Assembly (NCBI RefSeq): GCF_002723955.1
Contig: NZ_BEWN01000001.1
Location: 930,001 to 994,000, forward strand
Length of the DNA stretch: 64,000 nucleotides
Direction: 5' to 3'
From: Gluconobacter frateurii
GTDB lineage: Bacteria > Pseudomonadota > Alphaproteobacteria > Acetobacterales > Acetobacteraceae
Shown in pieces: positions 60,506-64,000 of this stretch. The notes under the pieces are model-generated. The model was given only the letters and a program-made list of their open reading frames with translations. It made no database searches and had not been told where the DNA came from. How positions within the stretch are numbered: the stretch's first letter is position 1; each line of letters starts with the position of its first letter. A program made the position numbers and the translations under genes.

Positions 60506-61369
60506 ATGAAGCGTTCTGACATTCCCTCATTGGACGATCTGCGTGCCTTTGCAGCGGTTGTGCGCCTGGGTTCGGTACGGGCGGCAGCAACAGAGCTAGC
60601 TCTGACTCATGGGGCTGTCAGCCGTCGGGTGTCCAAGCTGGCTGATGATCTGAAACTCCAGCTTTTGGAGCCGGACGGGCGGGGGGTGCGACCGACCCGG
60701 GACGGCGCGCGTCTGGCTGAAGCGACAACCGATGCACTGAAGGGGATTGCGGCGGCGCTGACCGAGATCCGGTCGTCATCTGATGCCCAGCCGATCGTGC
60801 TGTCATGCGAGCGGTCACTGGCAATGCGCTGGCTGATCCCGCGCCTGTCCGACTTCCAGGACCGTCATCCCGGGATCGATGTGCATCTTTCGACCGGTGG
60901 GGGCGCGCTGGATTTCGCACGTGACCGCGTTACGCTGGCAATCCGGCGTCTTGATTTCCCACTTGCTCCCGACTGGGCTGTCACCATAATCGCGCAGGAG
61001 ACGGTCGGGCCGGTCATGCGCCCTGACATGGCACAGCGGTTCGCTGACGGGGACTATCTGGCACTCGGGTCGCGCACCCGGCCCGAGGCATGGAAAAACT
61101 GGCTGGCGTTCCGGCCCGACATGCCCACACCGCGCGACGTCCGTCTGTACGACCATCATTTCATGATGCTGGAAGCCGCCGCCAATGGTCTGGGGGTTGC
61201 TCTGTCGCCCCGTATCATCGCTATGGACGATATCGCGACCGGCCGGCTTGTGGCACCGGCCAGGTTCGACGCGGATGGAACATCTTATGGGCTGATCTGG
61301 CCAAGTGGCATGGAAATAACAGACAGCGTCAGCATCCTGGAAAAATGGATCATCAAACAGGTTCCATAA
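60506..61369 (+). CDS. LysR family regulator (GcvA-like)
   Basis: 287 residues. The HTH is SVRAAATELALTHGAVSRRV; the effector domain is of the GcvA group (LSCERSLAMRWLIPRLSDFQ, HHFMMLEAAANGLGVALSPR). It is divergent from the pdxA-like operon with 75 bases between starts, so it is its probable activator. Confidence 0.9.
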   Translation: MKRSDIPSLDDLRAFAAVVRLGSVRAAATELALTHGAVSRRVSKLADDLKLQLLEPDGRGVRPTRDGARLAEATTDALKGIAAALTEIRSSSDAQPIVLSCERSLAMRWLIPRLSDFQDRHPGIDVHLSTGGGALDFARDRVTLAIRRLDFPLAPDWAVTIIAQETVGPVMRPDMAQRFADGDYLALGSRTRPEAWKNWLAFRPDMPTPRDVRLYDHHFMMLEAAANGLGVALSPRIIAMDDIATGRLVAPARFDADGTSYGLIWPSGMEITDSVSILEKWIIKQVP

Positions 61370-61566
61370 CCCTCGATGGAGAGGGCTTTTCCGCGGCTGT
61401 GCAGTGCGATGTCGCAGTTATGAGTGGAGGTTTGGGGGAAAGAAGAAAGTCTGGCTCGGGTTAATCGGAAGACGTGTAACGAAATACCTCGCCTTGGTCA
61501 GAATAGACGCCTGTTACAATTCACTCTCGAAGCTATCGTCTATTTTCGCCATCTTTAAAGACAGGG

Positions 61567-61591
61567 CCTGACGCCGCGCTTTAGCGTCAGG
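61567..61591 (-). terminator. Terminator hairpin of the PhzF gene
   Basis: CCTGACGC and GCGTCAGG form a perfect eight-base stem with a nine-base loop, 25 bases past the PhzF stop. On the minus strand it is followed by CCCTGTCTTTAAAG. Likely a terminator for phzF; it could also serve the LysR gene from the other side. Confidence 0.55.
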
Positions 61592-61615
61592 GTCCAAAAA
61601 TTATCACACTCAAAA

Positions 61616-62473
61616 CTATAGAGAAAGCACGCCTTTAACGCATGTCACGACATCACCTCCGATCCACATTTCGCCACCGGATTGCGTGACATAGACCTTG
61701 CCCGCACGTCCCAGAACCGTGCCTTGGCGTGCTATGTAGGATGAAGACGCAAGGCCACTGCCTATCAGCCACTGGGTAATCCCGGCATTCAGACTTCCGG
61801 TGACAGGATCCTCAAAACCGGCGGCAGAAAATGCTCGCACTTCAAAGTCCACATCATCCTCTTCCGCTGCGGGGGCAACGACCCCAACGCGAATTCCCGC
61901 GATCGCCTGGAAATCAGGTTTCAGTGACAGGACAGTCTGACGGTCCTTGAGAAGAAGTGACAACCAGCCAGGGCCATTATCCACCCATTCAGCAGAAACA
62001 ATGTCTTTCTCGGAAAGGTTTAATCCCTTCCTGATCTGTGTCAGCAGTTCCGGCTCAAGCGGTCCTTTGCGGCGAAGTGTCGGAGCAGCAAAAGCCAGCC
62101 TTCCATTGTCACGCCGGATCCTTACCAAGCCTGCTCCACATTCCTGCATGATGTCTCTCCCCGCGGGAAAATTCCGGGAAGATAACCAGACATGACAGCT
62201 TCCGAGCGTAGGATGGCCCGCAAAAGGAAGTTCGCTGTAAGGGGTAAATATTCTTAGCCGATAATCTGCATCGGGGTGTTCAGGCTTCAGAAGAAATGTT
62301 GTTTCGCTCAGATTGGTCCAGTTGGCGAACGCAGCCATTTTCGCTGCAGACAAAGCGTCCGCTTTTTCCACTACAGCCAAAGGGTTCCCTCGCAAGGGTA
62401 CAGACGAGAATACATCAACCTGCTGGAAGTCCAGACTGGTTACTTCCGTCTGAGAAGAAATGTTTTCCGTCAT
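61616..62473 (-). CDS. PhzF family isomerase
   Basis: 285 residues from MTENISSQTEVTSLDFQQVD (frame open to 62554), with GAGGA about ten bases upstream. It has the diaminopimelate-epimerase-like double barrel: FSSVPLRGNPLAVV, the catalytic Glu in NLSETTFLL, PFAGHPTLGSCHVWL and FEDPVTGSLNAGITQWL. The family shows isomerase activity in phenazine synthesis, but lone homologues have unknown substrates. No phenazine genes are nearby. Confidence 0.9.
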   Translation of the reverse strand: MTENISSQTEVTSLDFQQVDVFSSVPLRGNPLAVVEKADALSAAKMAAFANWTNLSETTFLLKPEHPDADYRLRIFTPYSELPFAGHPTLGSCHVWLSSRNFPAGRDIMQECGAGLVRIRRDNGRLAFAAPTLRRKGPLEPELLTQIRKGLNLSEKDIVSAEWVDNGPGWLSLLLKDRQTVLSLKPDFQAIAGIRVGVVAPAAEEDDVDFEVRAFSAAGFEDPVTGSLNAGITQWLIGSGLASSSYIARQGTVLGRAGKVYVTQSGGEMWIGGDVVTCVKGVLSL

Positions 62474-62569
62474 CAATTGATTAATCCTCAGATTGTTTCT
62501 GTATGGTAATGTAAAATCTGGATTAAATCCGAAACCATGAAGGTGACGCCGCACTTTTGACGGCGGTCA

Positions 62570-63223
62570 TCATGGCGACATCTCGCAGCGCTCTTTTTCC
62601 AAAGTATGAAGATTTTGTGCCAGTCCCTGTAGAGACATCTTCAGGCCGAAATGGAAACCTTCATCAGGGTCGCTCTGAAGGATCTGATGCCACGCCAAGG
62701 CTGCAACCGGATAGCGTAACAGAAGAGACTGGAGATCCGGACTCTGGTTATGATCGGGGCGTTTTTCGGCAAATGCCTGCTCTTCGATCGTAAAGCCGAT
62801 GACAAAGTAGAGCGTGGAAAAAGTCCCCCAGGTGGCTGTGCGATCATCTGCACCGGCTTCCTTAAGGCTGGAGATCATCTGGGAACTGATGCGGGCCACG
62901 TTATCGGAAAGCGGATAAGTTCTTGCCAGAAAGCGGGCCCCGTCACGGTGAGCCAGCAATGCCTGCCTGACTTCGCAGGAAATTCTGAAGAACATTTCCT
63001 GCCATTTTTCCGCAACGACCGTGGTCGTTGCTACCTGTTCGAGAAGTGTGTCAGCCACCGCTTCGAACAACGCGTCCTTATTCGCAAAATGCCAGTAGAG
63101 TGAGGGAACCTGTACGTCCAGCATGTCTGCCAGCTTGCGCATTGTCAGACCTTCCATTCCCAGCATGTCCAGCAACTGCAGTGCTGAACTGATGACCTGC
63201 TCCCTTACAATTTTCGCACTCAC
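62570..63223 (-). CDS. TetR family regulator
   Basis: 217 residues. The HTH is LTMRKLADMLDVQVPSLYWH, as in the TetR/ActR-like group, with a long C-terminal ligand domain. It is divergent from a flavin monooxygenase and followed by phzF. Two similar palindromes in the 84-base gap are the probable operators. Confidence 0.9.
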   Translation of the reverse strand: MSAKIVREQVISSALQLLDMLGMEGLTMRKLADMLDVQVPSLYWHFANKDALFEAVADTLLEQVATTTVVAEKWQEMFFRISCEVRQALLAHRDGARFLARTYPLSDNVARISSQMISSLKEAGADDRTATWGTFSTLYFVIGFTIEEQAFAEKRPDHNQSPDLQSLLLRYPVAALAWHQILQSDPDEGFHFGLKMSLQGLAQNLHTLEKERCEMSP

Positions 63224-63254
63224 GGCGTCCTCGTCTCCTCCTTGTCCTTACAAC

Positions 63255-63289
63255 CTAATACCGTTAGGCTGCGAATCTAACAATGTTAG
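63255..63289. promoter_or_regulatory. Paired TetR operator sites
   Basis: CTAATACCGTTAG (63255-63267) and CTAACAATGTTAG (63277-63289) share CTAA-N5-TTAG symmetry, 22 bases centre to centre, between the tetR and monooxygenase genes. This is the arrangement expected for repression of both. Confidence 0.6.
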
Positions 63290-63307
63290 TTTCGAGGGGT
63301 GCAGACC

Positions 63308-64000
63308 ATGAAAACTTCGTATGATGTATTGGTTTGCGGTGCGGGCCCCGTGGGATTGTGGCTGGCCTGCGAGCTGAAACTTGCCCAAATCGATGTCGCA
63401 GTCCTCGACCGACGGCCGACCCGGACGGCGGAATCACGCGCACTGGCGATCCATGGGCGGACATTGGAAATGTTCGGTCTACGCGGTTGTGTGGAAGACT
63501 TTCTTGCAGCCGGACAGAAAATACCCCTGATGGAATACGGAGCCCTGGACACGCGGCTTGAATTTTCCTCTTTTGAAAGCCGCTTTCCTTTCACTCTGTT
63601 TCTCCGTCAGACCAAAACGGAAGAATTTCTGGAAAAGCGCGCCTTGGCACTTGGTGTACCTTTGCTCCGTGAAACGGAAGTCACTCAGGTCAAAGAGGAT
63701 GGGGCCGAGGTGCAGGTGACCACTTCCCAAGGGCAGTTCTCTGCCGCGTGGCTGGTTGGTGCCGACGGTGCACGCAGCCTGGTTCGGCATCAGGCGGCCA
63801 TCAACTTTGACGGCTTTGATGGGCGTATCACCGCGATGCTGGGAGATGTGGTTCTGGCGAAGCCGCCAGAGGGAGGCGGCGTGCTGTCGATGGTGACGTC
63901 TCGCGGCGCCCTCATGATGTCTCCCCTGGGCGACGGTGCGCATCATCGGGTCATCGCCATTGATGCGGAGCGGTCGTCGGTGCCAAAGGAGACACCGCTC
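63308..64000 (+). CDS. FAD-dependent aromatic monooxygenase, N-terminal part (cut by window end)
   Basis: 231 codons are visible from the ATG at 63308. YDVLVCGAGPVGLWLACELK is the FAD fold, RALAIHGRTLEMFGLRG follows, and the DG motif appears in GADGARSLVRHQA. This is the PheA/TfdB-like group of aromatic-ring hydroxylases, including tetracycline- and rifampicin-inactivating relatives. A frame without any stop runs to the window end. It is controlled, most likely, by the divergent TetR. Confidence 0.88.
   Translation, partial: MKTSYDVLVCGAGPVGLWLACELKLAQIDVAVLDRRPTRTAESRALAIHGRTLEMFGLRGCVEDFLAAGQKIPLMEYGALDTRLEFSSFESRFPFTLFLRQTKTEEFLEKRALALGVPLLRETEVTQVKEDGAEVQVTTSQGQFSAAWLVGADGARSLVRHQAAINFDGFDGRITAMLGDVVLAKPPEGGGVLSMVTSRGALMMSPLGDGAHHRVIAIDAERSSVPKETPL

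Overview
The window looks like an accessory-rich stretch of an alphaproteobacterial chromosome or large plasmid, most likely from an acetic acid bacterium (Acetobacteraceae: Gluconobacter, Acetobacter, Komagataeibacter or a relative). This is an inference. It rests on the moderate GC content, the secreted repeat protein ending in a Hint domain, the IS5/IS427-type elements, the paoABC-like molybdenum oxidoreductase and the many short-chain dehydrogenases. No rRNA, tRNA, CRISPR array, phage or replication genes were recognised.

Layout. 1-4.8 kb: tail of an MFS transporter, then a conserved but poorly understood set (acyl-CoA dehydrogenase-like protein, PIG-L deacetylase, NodS-like methyltransferase, and a convergent family 2 glycosyltransferase), a small acidic proline-rich protein and a HAD phosphatase. 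4.9-9.7 kb: a GH15 glucoamylase/trehalase-like enzyme, an MFS transporter and an SDR. 9.8-13.6 kb: a three-gene molybdenum hydroxylase (2Fe-2S, FAD, Mo subunits). 13.6-15 kb: decayed DNA with a higBA toxin-antitoxin relic. 15-17.8 kb: a membrane metallophosphoesterase and an SDR/TetR pair whose tetR is a pseudogene cut by an IS.

18.6-37.7 kb is the centre of interest: a catabolic island of 17 genes in two divergent operons. The leftward operon encodes a three-subunit HcnABC/LhpBEF-type amine dehydrogenase, a DapA-family lyase, a GntR-FCD regulator and a dihydropyrimidinase-like cyclic amidohydrolase. The rightward one encodes two amino-acid-type ABC importers, a second DapA-family lyase, a 962-residue protein that fuses all three dehydrogenase subunits, an M20 deacylase and a TonB receptor. 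Related IS5-type elements lie at both edges in the same orientation. The set reads as uptake, ring opening or deacylation, oxidation, then lyase or deaminase steps on an imino-acid, opine or cyclic-amide substrate. The substrate is unknown.

38.5-47 kb: the Hint repeat protein, a third IS relic, an orphan 259-residue protein, a second TonB receptor, a decayed RelE-type toxin/antitoxin and two copies of a resolvase-site-like motif. 47-54 kb: an HD hydrolase, a GlxA-type AraC regulator, a nitrilase-family amidase, the intact paralogue of the SDR/TetR pair with its operators, a small membrane protein, another SDR and an AraC regulator. 54-58 kb: an IS relic, a LysR regulator divergent from an azoreductase, and a YceI / cytochrome b561 / YceI operon. 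58-64 kb: a second higA relic, a cupin / TIM-barrel / PdxA operon with a divergent LysR, a PhzF-like protein, and a TetR regulator divergent from a flavin monooxygenase that runs off the end.
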